Of a stretch of DNA of 60,115 nt, positions 16,590 through 23,353 are shown one piece after another; position 1 is the stretch's first letter, and the number at the start of each line of letters is the position of its first letter. A model generated the notes under the pieces. That model did not search any database. It was not told the origin of the DNA and saw only the letters and a list, made by a program, of their open reading frames with translations. Origin of the DNA: Acidimicrobiia bacterium (GTDB lineage Bacteria > Actinomycetota > Acidimicrobiia > IMCC26256 > PALSA-555); assembly GCA_035948415.1 (NCBI GenBank), contig DASZJD010000084.1, forward strand, positions 1 through 60,115, in the 5' to 3' direction. Both the position numbers and the translations under genes were made by a program.

Positions 16590-17129
16590 TCACCCCGACG
16601 CGCCGATGGTGGCGAGCAGCGCCGGCCAGTGCTCGGCGGCGATGGCCCGCACGTCGGCCTCGCGACGGGTCTCGAGCGGGTACGGCAGCACGTGGACGCG
16701 CAGCCCGCCCCGCCCGGCGTTCGCGGCCATCGTGTGGGCCAGGGACTCGAACTCTGCGGTTACGACGACGACCGCCGTCTTCCCCTCGCGGGCGGCGGCC
16801 ACGGTGTCGTGGACGCTCCACGAGGTGCAGGAGCCTCAGTTGCCCAGCCCGACGATGGCCACGTCGACGTCGGCGGCGAAGTCGTCGAGCTCGCGGAACG
16901 TCCGCTCCCCCGCCTCGCCGATGCGGTTCCCGGCGGTCCAGACCCGAACCGTCGCGCCCGCGGCGTCGAGGTCCTTCCGCCACTCGTCGATGACCCACTC
17001 CCACGACTGCCACGTCTCGTCGGTGCGCAGCCCGACGCGGCGACCCGCCAGCGGCCCCGCGTCGGGACCCGGGTCGGGCGACACCTCGGGTGGCGCGGCC
17101 GTCGGGTCGAGGATGGTGATCTTTGCCAT
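16590..17129 (-). CDS. UGSC-family selenoprotein, in-frame UGA read as selenocysteine
   Basis: Reading through an in-frame TGA at 16836-16838 gives one 179-residue protein, MAKITILDPTAAPPEV... to ...ALLATIGASG. The UGA codes residue 98 in VDVAIVGLGN-U-GSCTSWSVHD, the defining motif of UGSC selenoproteins (Cys homologs read CGSC). Both sides have continuous protein character and a Rossmann-like alpha-beta pattern: a strand before U98, a helix after it, then TAVVVVTAEFE. The ATG at 17129 is preceded by GAGAGGCGAG and a -10-like TACGAT at 17160-17165. A short hairpin follows the UGA. Without recoding the gene would look like two fragments. Family function is unknown; a thiol/selenol redox role is presumed from U-x-x-C. 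Confidence 0.88.
16815..16838 (-). promoter_or_regulatory. Candidate bacterial SECIS hairpin after the UGSC UGA
   Basis: Directly after TGA (one base later) the minus strand can fold GCTCC-TGCACCTCGT-GGAGC: a 5-base stem and a 10-base loop. An alternative pairs GCTC/GAGC and CAC/GTG with a CTG bulge and a CTC loop. Bacterial SECIS elements lie immediately 3' of the UGA inside the coding region, so position fits. Binding by SelB is inferred, not shown. Confidence 0.5.
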
Positions 17130-17315
17130 CGCGTCTCGCCTCTCGTTGGTGCGCTCCCGATCGTAGTGAGCGGCCGCAGCCGTCGCGACCAGCCACGACG
17201 CGCCGGTTCGCTGCCATGATGGGGCCGCCGGCGGAGGAGCGCGCGTGCGAGCAGTCGACCAACCCGAGCCCCGCCGCGCCGCGCCGGGCGACGACCTCCG
17301 GCTCGGCGCCGGCCG

Positions 17316-18380
17316 GTGACCGCCGCCGCGCCCCCGCTCGGCGTCGACGAGCTGACGGCGCCGTGGCTGGCCGGCGCGCTCGGCGCCCCCGTCACCGACG
17401 TCGAGGTGCTCGACGCCCACTCGGGCACGACCGGGCGCGTGCGCCTGGCCGTCACCTACGAGGGCGGGGCGACGAACGGGCCGGCGTCGGTGTTCGTGAA
17501 GCTCGCGCCCTTCGACGAGCGCCAGCGGCGCTTCGTCGACGCCGTCGGGCTCGGCGTGGCCGAGGCGACCTTCTACCGGGACGTCGCCGCCTCGACCCCG
17601 GTGCGCGTCCCCCGGGTGTGGCACGCCGCCGTCGACGGGGGCCGCTACGTGATGGTGCTCGAGGACCTGGAGGCGAGCGGGTGCCGCTTCCCCCGTCCCG
17701 ACGACGCCGACGTCGGGGAGCTCGCCGGCCGGATCGTGGACGAGCTGGCGGCCCTCCACGCCCGGTTCTGGGGATCGGAAGCGCTGCGAACGGGCCCGCT
17801 CGCGTTCGTCCGCCAGGGCGCCCGGCTCGCCTTCGGCGGCGGCGGCCCGTTCATCGCCCGCGCCGTGGACCGGTTCGCGGCCGAGATGCCGCCGGTGTTC
17901 ACCCGCCTCGGGGAGCTGTACGTCGCCCGGGCACCCGAGATCGCGTCGCTCTTCGAGGTCGAGCCCCGCACCCTCGCCCACGGCGACCCGCACCTCGGCA
18001 ACCTCTTCGTGGACGGGCACCGGCCGGGGTTCTTCGACTGGGGGATGGTCATGGCCCGGGCCGGCATGTGGGACGTCGCCTACGTGCTGTGCGGGTCGGT
18101 GCCGACCGAGGTCCGCCGCGCCCACGAGCAGGCGTGGATCCGCCGCTACCGGGACGGCCTGGCCGCCGGCGGCGTGGCGCTCGACGCGGCGACGGCGTGG
18201 GATCAGTACCGGCTGTTCGCGGTGTACGCGTGGGCGTCGGCGACGTCGACGGCCGGCGTCGGGGAGCGCTGGCAGAGCGCCGCGGTCGGGCGCGGCGGGA
18301 TGGCCCGGGCCACGGCCGCCGTCGACGACCTCGACGCCGTCGCCTACCTCGAGCGCCGGCTCACGGCGGCGCGCCCATGA
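17316..18380 (+). CDS. Aminoglycoside/choline-kinase-like phosphotransferase
   Basis: A 354-residue protein-kinase-fold phosphotransferase. ASVFVKLAP supplies the ATP-binding lysine. LAHGDPHLGNLFVDG is the Brenner catalytic motif, and GFFDWGMVM carries the metal-binding Asp of the D-W motif. Such proteins phosphorylate small molecules and are often found in lipid or xenobiotic breakdown clusters of actinobacteria, where they are annotated as ecdysteroid-kinase-like; no drug-resistance role is implied. GTG at 17316 is used. It diverges from the selenoprotein operon, and its 3' end overlaps the convergent TIM-barrel gene by 20 bases. Confidence 0.85.
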   Translation: MTAAAPPLGVDELTAPWLAGALGAPVTDVEVLDAHSGTTGRVRLAVTYEGGATNGPASVFVKLAPFDERQRRFVDAVGLGVAEATFYRDVAASTPVRVPRVWHAAVDGGRYVMVLEDLEASGCRFPRPDDADVGELAGRIVDELAALHARFWGSEALRTGPLAFVRQGARLAFGGGGPFIARAVDRFAAEMPPVFTRLGELYVARAPEIASLFEVEPRTLAHGDPHLGNLFVDGHRPGFFDWGMVMARAGMWDVAYVLCGSVPTEVRRAHEQAWIRRYRDGLAAGGVALDAATAWDQYRLFAVYAWASATSTAGVGERWQSAAVGRGGMARATAAVDDLDAVAYLERRLTAARP

Positions 18381-19002
18381 GGGCGCGGACGCGCGCGGTG
18401 AGCGCCTGCGCCCAGCCGAGCGGATCCGCGAGCGGCCAGCCGTACTCGGGCAGGTCGAAGTACTCGACCGACAGCCGGCCCCGGTAGTCGAGGGCGTCGA
18501 GTCGGGCGAGCACGGCGCCGAAGTCCACGACCCCGGTGGGGTCGTCGACGTGCACCTGGGTGGCGCCGGGGCGACCCTGGCGCAGCTGGACGTGGTCGGC
18601 GTGCTCGAGCAGCTCGAGCGGGTCGCCGCCCCAGTCGGCGACGTGGCCGGTGTCCACGAGCAGCCGCAGCCCCGGCACCTCGGCCCGCATGGCCTCGACG
18701 GTCTCGCGGGAGCACACGGTGGCGCCGGCCCAGGGCTCGAGCAGCGCGCCGGGCGCGTCGCGGAACCAGCGCACGGTCCGCTCCCACATGCCGGGCCCGG
18801 CGCGCGGCGCCGGCGTCGAGCACCACCCGGGCTGCGGCTTCGGGAACGCGGTCGGGCAGCCGACGGGCAGCGCCAGCGTCGCGGCGTCGACGTCCACGAC
18901 CACGTCGATGTGCTCGTAGCCGAGGGCGGCGGCCCGGCGGGAGCTCTCCGACGGTGACGCCGGACCGAACACCAGGTCGAGCACGCCGAGCGGGTATCGC
19001 AC
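18361..19002 (-). CDS. Sugar phosphate isomerase/epimerase-like TIM-barrel protein
   Basis: A 213-residue protein of the xylose-isomerase/AP-endonuclease-2 fold. It opens RYPLGVLDLVFG and AALGYEHIDVVVD (first strands), then has LRLLVDTGHVADWGGDP (the metal-binding D-x-x-H region), and VQLRQGRPGATQVHVDDPTG and RGRLSVEYFDLPEYG near the end with further acid and His ligands. It is about 50 residues shorter than typical members. It starts 10 bases after the SDR stop, making it the third gene of the MaoC-SDR operon. The product is probably an isomerase or epimerase, but substrate is unknown. Confidence 0.78.
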   Translation of the reverse strand: MRYPLGVLDLVFGPASPSESSRRAAALGYEHIDVVVDVDAATLALPVGCPTAFPKPQPGWCSTPAPRAGPGMWERTVRWFRDAPGALLEPWAGATVCSRETVEAMRAEVPGLRLLVDTGHVADWGGDPLELLEHADHVQLRQGRPGATQVHVDDPTGVVDFGAVLARLDALDYRGRLSVEYFDLPEYGWPLADPLGWAQALTARVRALMGAPP

Positions 19003-19012
19003 CCGGCGCCCC

Positions 19013-19918
19013 CTACTTCGACTCGCCCTGATACTCCATCCCCGACGGCATGACCATGCCGACGGTCTGGAGGTGCTGGCCCAGCACCTGGTCGAAGTGC
19101 TCGGCGACCAGCTCCGGCGTCCAGCCCCCGTCCCGCCACATGAACGCGATCTGCTTCGGGTGCTGGAACAGCGTGTAGGCGAAGTCGGTGCGCCCGAGGA
19201 TCTGGCCGTTCACGTGCCCGGCCCGCTCCGAGGCGATGAACACCACGAGCGGGGCGTTCAGCGCCGGGTCCTGCTCGGGCGGCGGCGCCGACCCGGACCG
19301 CTCGAACAAGGCCGCGGTCATGCGGGTGGCGCCGGCGGGGGCGACGGCGTTCACGGTAATGCCGTACCGGCCCAGCTCGAGGGCCCAGATGAACGTGAGG
19401 CCCATCAACGCGGCCTTCGCGGCGCCGTAGTTCGTCTGACCGAAGTTGCCGCGCAGCCCGGCCGAGCTCGTGATGTTGATGATCCGCCCGTACCCGGCCT
19501 CGCGCATGGCCGCGGCGGCGTGCCGGGCGCAGTTGAACGAGCCCTTGAGGTGCACCGCGAGGACGGCGTCGAAGTCCTCCTCGGTCATCTTCGTGAGCGT
19601 CCGGTCGCGGACGATCCCGGCGTTGTTGACGAGGATGTCGAGCTGCCCGAAGGCGTCGATTGCGCTGCCGACGATGCGGGCGGCGCCGTCGAAGTCGGTG
19701 ACGGAGTCGTGGCTGGCGATCGCCTGACCGCCGAGGGCGTCGATCTCGGCGCACACCTGGCTCGCCGGGTCCTCGCCCGTCCCGCCGCCGTCGAGGGTCG
19801 CGCCGACGTCGTTGACCACGACCCGGGCGCCGGCGCGGGCCATGGCGAGGGCGAACTCGCGGCCGATGCCGCGACCGGAGCCCGTGACGACGGCGACGCG
19901 CCCGTCCAGGAGCCCCAC
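19013..19918 (-). CDS. SDR dehydrogenase, 3-hydroxyacyl-CoA dehydrogenase (MFE-2) type
   Basis: A 301-residue short-chain dehydrogenase. The cofactor motif is TGSGRGIGREFALAMARAGA, NNAG follows (ILVNNAGIVRDRTL), and the catalytic Ser and YxxxK lie in NITSSAGLRGNFGQTNYGAAK. VVVNDVGATLDG and IVRDRTLTKMTEEDFD are typical of the dehydrogenase part of peroxisomal multifunctional enzyme type 2, which oxidises (3R)-hydroxyacyl-CoA. The C-terminal 90 residues extend beyond a minimal SDR. GTG at 19918 lies 5 bases after the MaoC stop. With that hydratase it would carry out consecutive beta-oxidation steps. Confidence 0.88.
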   Translation of the reverse strand: MGLLDGRVAVVTGSGRGIGREFALAMARAGARVVVNDVGATLDGGGTGEDPASQVCAEIDALGGQAIASHDSVTDFDGAARIVGSAIDAFGQLDILVNNAGIVRDRTLTKMTEEDFDAVLAVHLKGSFNCARHAAAAMREAGYGRIINITSSAGLRGNFGQTNYGAAKAALMGLTFIWALELGRYGITVNAVAPAGATRMTAALFERSGSAPPPEQDPALNAPLVVFIASERAGHVNGQILGRTDFAYTLFQHPKQIAFMWRDGGWTPELVAEHFDQVLGQHLQTVGMVMPSGMEYQGESK

Positions 19919-19923
19919 GGCGC

Positions 19924-20346
19924 TCAGGCCGCCGCGGTGGCGGTGCCGGTCAGCACCTCGACGCCGTCCTGGTTCGTCACCGCGCAGGCCAGGTCGACGA
20001 GGCGCTCGCCGCCCTCCTCCCGCTTCCCGGTGACCGTGGCGGTGCAGGTGAGCGTGTCGCCAGGCCACACCTGCTTCGCGAACCGGACCTGGAACCGTCG
20101 CATCGCGGTCGGGCCGAACCAGTCCTTCACGACCCGAGCCATGAGGCCGGCGGTGAGCATCCCGTGGCCGAACACCGACGGGTTGCCGACCGCGGTGGCC
20201 ACGGTGTCGTCGTGGTGCATGGGGTTGAAGTCACCGGAGGCGCCGGCGTAGCGCACGAAGTTCGTGCGGGTGAGCGAGTCGACGACGAGCGGCGGGGCGG
20301 CGTCGCCGACGTGCAGCGCGTCGAACGTCGGGGCGGCCGCGGGCAC
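19924..20346 (-). CDS. MaoC-like (R)-specific enoyl-CoA hydratase
   Basis: A hotdog-fold hydratase with the hydratase-2 motif in YAGASGDFNPMHHDD (Asp and His) and the following FGHGMLTAGLMAR segment. It would hydrate 2-enoyl-CoA to (3R)-hydroxyacyl-CoA for the adjacent SDR. The GTG at 20346 (140 aa) is preferred: a -10-like TACGCT (20353-20358) lies 6 bases upstream, and operator site B would then occupy the -35 region. A longer start, GTG at 20382 (152 aa), would place the start codon inside the operator. Leads the MaoC-SDR-isomerase operon, divergent from tetR. Confidence 0.88.
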   Translation of the reverse strand: MPAAAPTFDALHVGDAAPPLVVDSLTRTNFVRYAGASGDFNPMHHDDTVATAVGNPSVFGHGMLTAGLMARVVKDWFGPTAMRRFQVRFAKQVWPGDTLTCTATVTGKREEGGERLVDLACAVTNQDGVEVLTGTATAAA

Positions 20347-20374
20347 GCGCGGAGCGTATCGCGGCGCCCGGAAA

Positions 20375-20392
20375 CCTGACACGGCCGTCAGG
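20375..20392. promoter_or_regulatory. Putative TetR operator, site B (autoregulatory)
   Basis: CCTGACacggccGTCAGG has two perfect 6-base inverted arms and a 6-base spacer. It lies between the divergent MaoC operon and the tetR gene, flanked by outward-facing -10-like boxes TACGCT at 20353-20358 (minus strand) and 20398-20403 (plus strand). One dimer bound here could repress both directions. This is the best-placed of the four sites for linking the motif with this regulator. Confidence 0.72.
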
Positions 20393-20414
20393 CAAAGTAC
20401 GCTCCGCGTCCGCG

Positions 20415-21107
20415 ATGACCCCTCGGGACGGCGCCGCGGCGCGGCCCGCGGGCCGGTCCGCCGCCGGCCCCGGCTCGGGACGGGAGCTGCGCGCCCGCGG
20501 CCAGCGGACCCTGCGCCGGCTGCTCGACGCCGGCGCGGCGGTGTTCGCCGAGCGCGGGCTCCACGCCGCCCGGGTCGACGACATCGTGAAGGCGGCCCAG
20601 ACCTCGCACGGCACCTTCTACCTCTACTTCGCCAGCAAGGAGGACCTGTTCCGCGCCTTGGCCGAGGACGTGGCGGCGTCGATGGCGGCGCTGGCCCGGC
20701 AGCTGCCTCCGCTGAACCCGGACCGAGACGGTTACGCCGCGCTCGTCGACTGGCTGGGCCGCTTCACCGACCTCTACGCGCAGCACGGGGCGCTGCTGCG
20801 GACCTGGACCAAGGCCGAGATCGCGGACACCGAGCTGGGGCGGGTCGGCGACGACCTCGTCGCCCAGTTCGCGCGGGAGTTGGCGACGCGCGTGCGGGCG
20901 GCGGCCCCGGACCTCGACGCACGGGTGGCGGCCTTGGCCCTGGTGGCGATGATCGAGCGCGCGGTCTACTACCAGCAGGCCGAGCAGGTCCGCGCCGACC
21001 GGGACGAGCTGGTGATCACGCTGGCGGCGGTGACGCACGCGAGCCTGTTCGGTGCCGCCGCCCGAGGGGTGACTGCCGAGGCGCCAGACCCGGTGCTACG
21101 TTCCTGA
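20415..21107 (+). CDS. TetR-family transcriptional regulator
   Basis: A 230-residue regulator. After a disordered 25-residue Ala/Gly/Arg leader come the TetR helices RTLRRLLDAGAAVFAERGLH and VDDIVKAAQTSHGTFYLYFA (the helix-turn-helix, about residues 36-80), ending SKEDLFRALAE. The C-terminal ligand domain (about 85-215) is acyl-CoA-regulator-like in length only; the inducer is unknown. The ATG lies 11 bases after a TACGCT -10 box, so the transcript is nearly leaderless. Divergent from the MaoC-SDR operon with a shared operator. Further copies of that operator stand before the acyl-CoA synthetase, a secreted protein and the LIV-type transporter. Confidence 0.9.
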   Translation: MTPRDGAAARPAGRSAAGPGSGRELRARGQRTLRRLLDAGAAVFAERGLHAARVDDIVKAAQTSHGTFYLYFASKEDLFRALAEDVAASMAALARQLPPLNPDRDGYAALVDWLGRFTDLYAQHGALLRTWTKAEIADTELGRVGDDLVAQFARELATRVRAAAPDLDARVAALALVAMIERAVYYQQAEQVRADRDELVITLAAVTHASLFGAAARGVTAEAPDPVLRS

Positions 21108-21120
21108 CGCCAGCGTCAGC
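21097..21120 (+). promoter_or_regulatory. Promoter with putative TetR operator, site C
   Basis: A -10-like TACGTT (21097-21102) abuts CCTGACgccagcGTCAGC (21103-21120), whose CTGACGC-CA-GCGTCAG core is a perfect 16-base palindrome. The operator would cover the transcription start of the secreted-protein gene at 21143. It has the same arms and 6-base spacing as sites A, B and D. It begins within the last codons of tetR. Confidence 0.68.
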
Positions 21121-21142
21121 AATGACAGACCCAGGGGGGAGC

Positions 21143-21706
21143 ATGAGGAAGACGTGTGCGGTCCTCGCCGCGGTCGGGCTCGTCGCCACGTTGATGGCGG
21201 CCCTGGCCGGGCCGGCGGGCGCGAAGGGTTCACCCGGTGGGCAGCCACCGAAAGAGAGCAAGTGCTCGAGCAAGTCCCAGAAGGGCATCGTGTACTCGAT
21301 GACGCAGTTCCTGACCCAGCCGACGGCGGCCGGCAAGACCGCCTACGTGCAGGGCGGGTCGGCGCTCACGACCGTGATCGACCAGACCTTCACTGCGGCG
21401 AAGACTGCCGGGCTCGTCAAGGACACCCAGGACGACATCCCCGCGGGGATCGCCCCGAAGTGCACGGGCAAGACCACGGCCAGCTTCACCTACGACCTGC
21501 AGTACAAGGACAAGGCGACGGGGACGACGCAGGCGCCACTCGGCCTGCACAACGCTGGGGGTGCCGTCCTCGTGAAGGGCCACTGGCTCATCACCGCGCA
21601 GACGGTGTGCGACCTCACGGCGCTGTTGGGCATGGCCATCCCGAACTCGCCCTACGGCAACCAGTGCTACCAAGCCGCTGGGCTGCCGGTCCCGCCGCCC
21701 TCGTAG
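21143..21706 (+). CDS. Small secreted protein of unknown function
   Basis: A 187-residue exported protein. Residues 1-27 (MRKTCAVLAAVGLVATLMAA then LAGPAGA) form a clear Sec signal peptide. The mature part has six Cys-poor strands and reads like an NTF2/SnoaL-fold or MTB12-like low-molecular-weight antigen: a helix-rich ALTTVIDQTFTAAKTAG, then TASFTYDLQYKDKATGTTQ, then GGAVLVKGHWLITAQTVCDL. That assignment is weak. ATG at 21143 follows an AGGGGGGA ribosome site. The operator palindrome overlaps its promoter, placing it in the same regulon as the transporter and acyl-CoA enzymes, so it might bind or deliver the substrate outside the membrane. Confidence 0.72.
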   Translation: MRKTCAVLAAVGLVATLMAALAGPAGAKGSPGGQPPKESKCSSKSQKGIVYSMTQFLTQPTAAGKTAYVQGGSALTTVIDQTFTAAKTAGLVKDTQDDIPAGIAPKCTGKTTASFTYDLQYKDKATGTTQAPLGLHNAGGAVLVKGHWLITAQTVCDLTALLGMAIPNSPYGNQCYQAAGLPVPPPS

Positions 21707-21737
21707 ACGGCTCCCTGCGACGCTGAGACGGTGATCG

Positions 21738-21765
21738 GGCCGCTCGCCCTTCGGGGCGGGCGGCC
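21738..21765. terminator. Strong bidirectional terminator hairpin with TTCG loop
   Basis: A 12-base stem (GGCCGCTCGCCC with GGGCGGGCGGCC, one G-T pair) closed by a TTCG tetraloop. It lies midway between the convergent secreted-protein and livF genes, so it can serve both strands. No T-run follows. Confidence 0.75.
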
Positions 21766-21779
21766 GGTCTCCGGCGGTG

Positions 21780-22550
21780 TCAGCGCCGGGTCGGGCCGGC
21801 GCCGTTCCCGGACCCGCCCTCGCCGTGGATCGCGGGCAGGATCCGGTCGCTGACGTCACCGAGCTCGTCGGTGCGACCCGAGAGCTGCACCCGCCCCTTG
21901 CCCATGACCACGACGTGGTCGGCGAGGCTGAGCGCCTGACGGACGTGCTGCTCGACGACGAGCAGCGCGGTGCCGCTGGCGTGGATGGTGGCGAGGGTGG
22001 CGTACACCTCGTCGATGATGAGGGGGGCCAGGCCCAACGAGAGCTCGTCGGTGATGAGGAGCTTCGGCGCCCGCACCAGCACCCGCGCCAGCGAGAGCAT
22101 CCGCTGCTCCCCGCCGGACAGCGTGCCCGCCACCTGTCGCCGCCGCTGCCCGAGCCGGGGGAACAGGTCGTAGGCGCGGCTGAGGGCCGCCCGGGCCTCC
22201 CGCCGGCCGAAGCACTGCCGGAACGTGAGCGCCAGGTTCTCCTCCACGGAGAGGGTGCTGAACACCGAGCGGCCCTCCGGCGCGTGGACGACCCCCATCC
22301 GGGCCAGGCGGTAGGCGCGCTGCTCGGTGACGTCCTGGCCCTGGTAGAGGATCTGTCCACCGATCGGGTGCAGCAGGCCCGAGCAGATCCGCACGACGGT
22401 GGTCTTGCCGGAGCCGTTGCCGCCGAGCAGCGCGGTGACGCCCCCCTCGGCAATCGTGAACGACACCCCGAACAGGGAGCGGAACGGGCCGTAGCTGGCT
22501 TCGACGCCGCGCAGCTCGAGCAGCGGCGCAGGTGCGGCGCGAGCGCTCAC
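21780..22550 (-). CDS. livF: LIV-type ABC transporter ATP-binding protein (LivF-like)
   Basis: A 256-residue ABC ATPase. Walker A is GGNGSGKTT, the signature is LSGGEQRMLSLARVL, Walker B is LLITDELSLGLAP, and the switch His is in VVEQHV. MGVVHAPEGRSVFSTLSVEENL is diagnostic of the LivF subgroup of branched-chain amino acid/amide transporters. GTG at 22550 overlaps the LivG stop. It is the final gene of the transporter operon, ending at a strong terminator. The transported solute need not be an amino acid: LIV-type systems carry many amides, acids and aromatics. Confidence 0.93.
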   Translation of the reverse strand: MSARAAPAPLLELRGVEASYGPFRSLFGVSFTIAEGGVTALLGGNGSGKTTVVRICSGLLHPIGGQILYQGQDVTEQRAYRLARMGVVHAPEGRSVFSTLSVEENLALTFRQCFGRREARAALSRAYDLFPRLGQRRRQVAGTLSGGEQRMLSLARVLVRAPKLLITDELSLGLAPLIIDEVYATLATIHASGTALLVVEQHVRQALSLADHVVVMGKGRVQLSGRTDELGDVSDRILPAIHGEGGSGNGAGPTRR

Positions 22551-23353
22551 AGCATGTCCCCGAGGTAGGCGCGGCGGACCTGCTCGTCGCCGAGCACGGC
22601 GGCGGTCGAGCCCGACGCGATCAGCTCCCCGAAGTCGAGGACGTACAAGCGGGTGACGAGGCTGGAGACCATCTCGACGTCGTGCTCGACGAGCAGGACC
22701 GCGAACTCGTGCTCGGCTTGCACGGCGGCGAGCTTGTCCGCCAGGCCGGCCGTCTCCTTCACGTCCAGCCCGGACGACGGCTCGTCGAGGAGCAGCAGCT
22801 TGGGCTGGGTCATGAGGGCTCGGCCGAGCTCGACGAGACGCCCCCGACCCAGCGAGAGGGATTCGACCGGCTTGTCGGCCTCCCGCTGCAGACCGGTGAT
22901 CTCGACCATCCGCTCGGCGAGGGCCTGCTCGTCGGCGGTCGGCTTCGCCAGGTTCAGCAGGTCCTTCCACAGCCGACCGGTTCCGCGGCGGGCTCGCTCG
23001 GTGACGAGGAAGTGCTCCCGCACCGTCATCCCCGAGAAGAGCTCGAGCCGCTGGAAGGTGCGGCCGAAGCCGAGCCGGGCCCGCCGGTGGACCGGCAGGC
23101 GGGTGATGTCGCGCCCGTCGAAGCGGACCGTCCCGCCCTCGGGGCGGAGCATGCCCAGCAGGCAGTTGAAGAAGGTGGTCTTCCCGGCGCCGTTGGGTCC
23201 GATGAGGCCGACCATCTCCCCGGGCGCGACGTCGAGGTCGACCTGGTCCAGCGCGCTGATCCCGGCGAAGCGCTTCGTGATGCCGCGCGCTGCGAGCAGC
23301 GGCTCCGGGGCCGACCCGCGGCCGGTCGCCTCGGCGACGCTCGGCGCGCTCAC
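22547..23353 (-). CDS. livG: LIV-type ABC transporter ATP-binding protein (LivG-like)
   Basis: A 268-residue ABC ATPase. Walker A is GPNGAGKTTFFNC, Walker B is LLLLDEPSSGLD, and FGRTFQRLELFSGMTVREH is the LivG-typical Q-loop region. The ABC signature is degenerate: SLSLGRGRLVELGRALM replaces the usual LSxGxQ, retaining the second Gly but with Arg-Gly in place of Gln, which may alter ATPase cycling. GTG at 23353 overlaps the permease stop as GTGA. Partner of the LivF-like ATPase and the fused permease. Confidence 0.92.
   Translation of the reverse strand: MSAPSVAEATGRGSAPEPLLAARGITKRFAGISALDQVDLDVAPGEMVGLIGPNGAGKTTFFNCLLGMLRPEGGTVRFDGRDITRLPVHRRARLGFGRTFQRLELFSGMTVREHFLVTERARRGTGRLWKDLLNLAKPTADEQALAERMVEITGLQREADKPVESLSLGRGRLVELGRALMTQPKLLLLDEPSSGLDVKETAGLADKLAAVQAEHEFAVLLVEHDVEMVSSLVTRLYVLDFGELIASGSTAAVLGDEQVRRAYLGDML

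Noticed and set aside
16836-16838. UGA in the UGSC gene taken as a nonsense mutation or sequencing error
   Set aside because: It falls exactly at the selenocysteine position of a known motif, both halves keep protein character, and a second gene in the window shows the same pattern.
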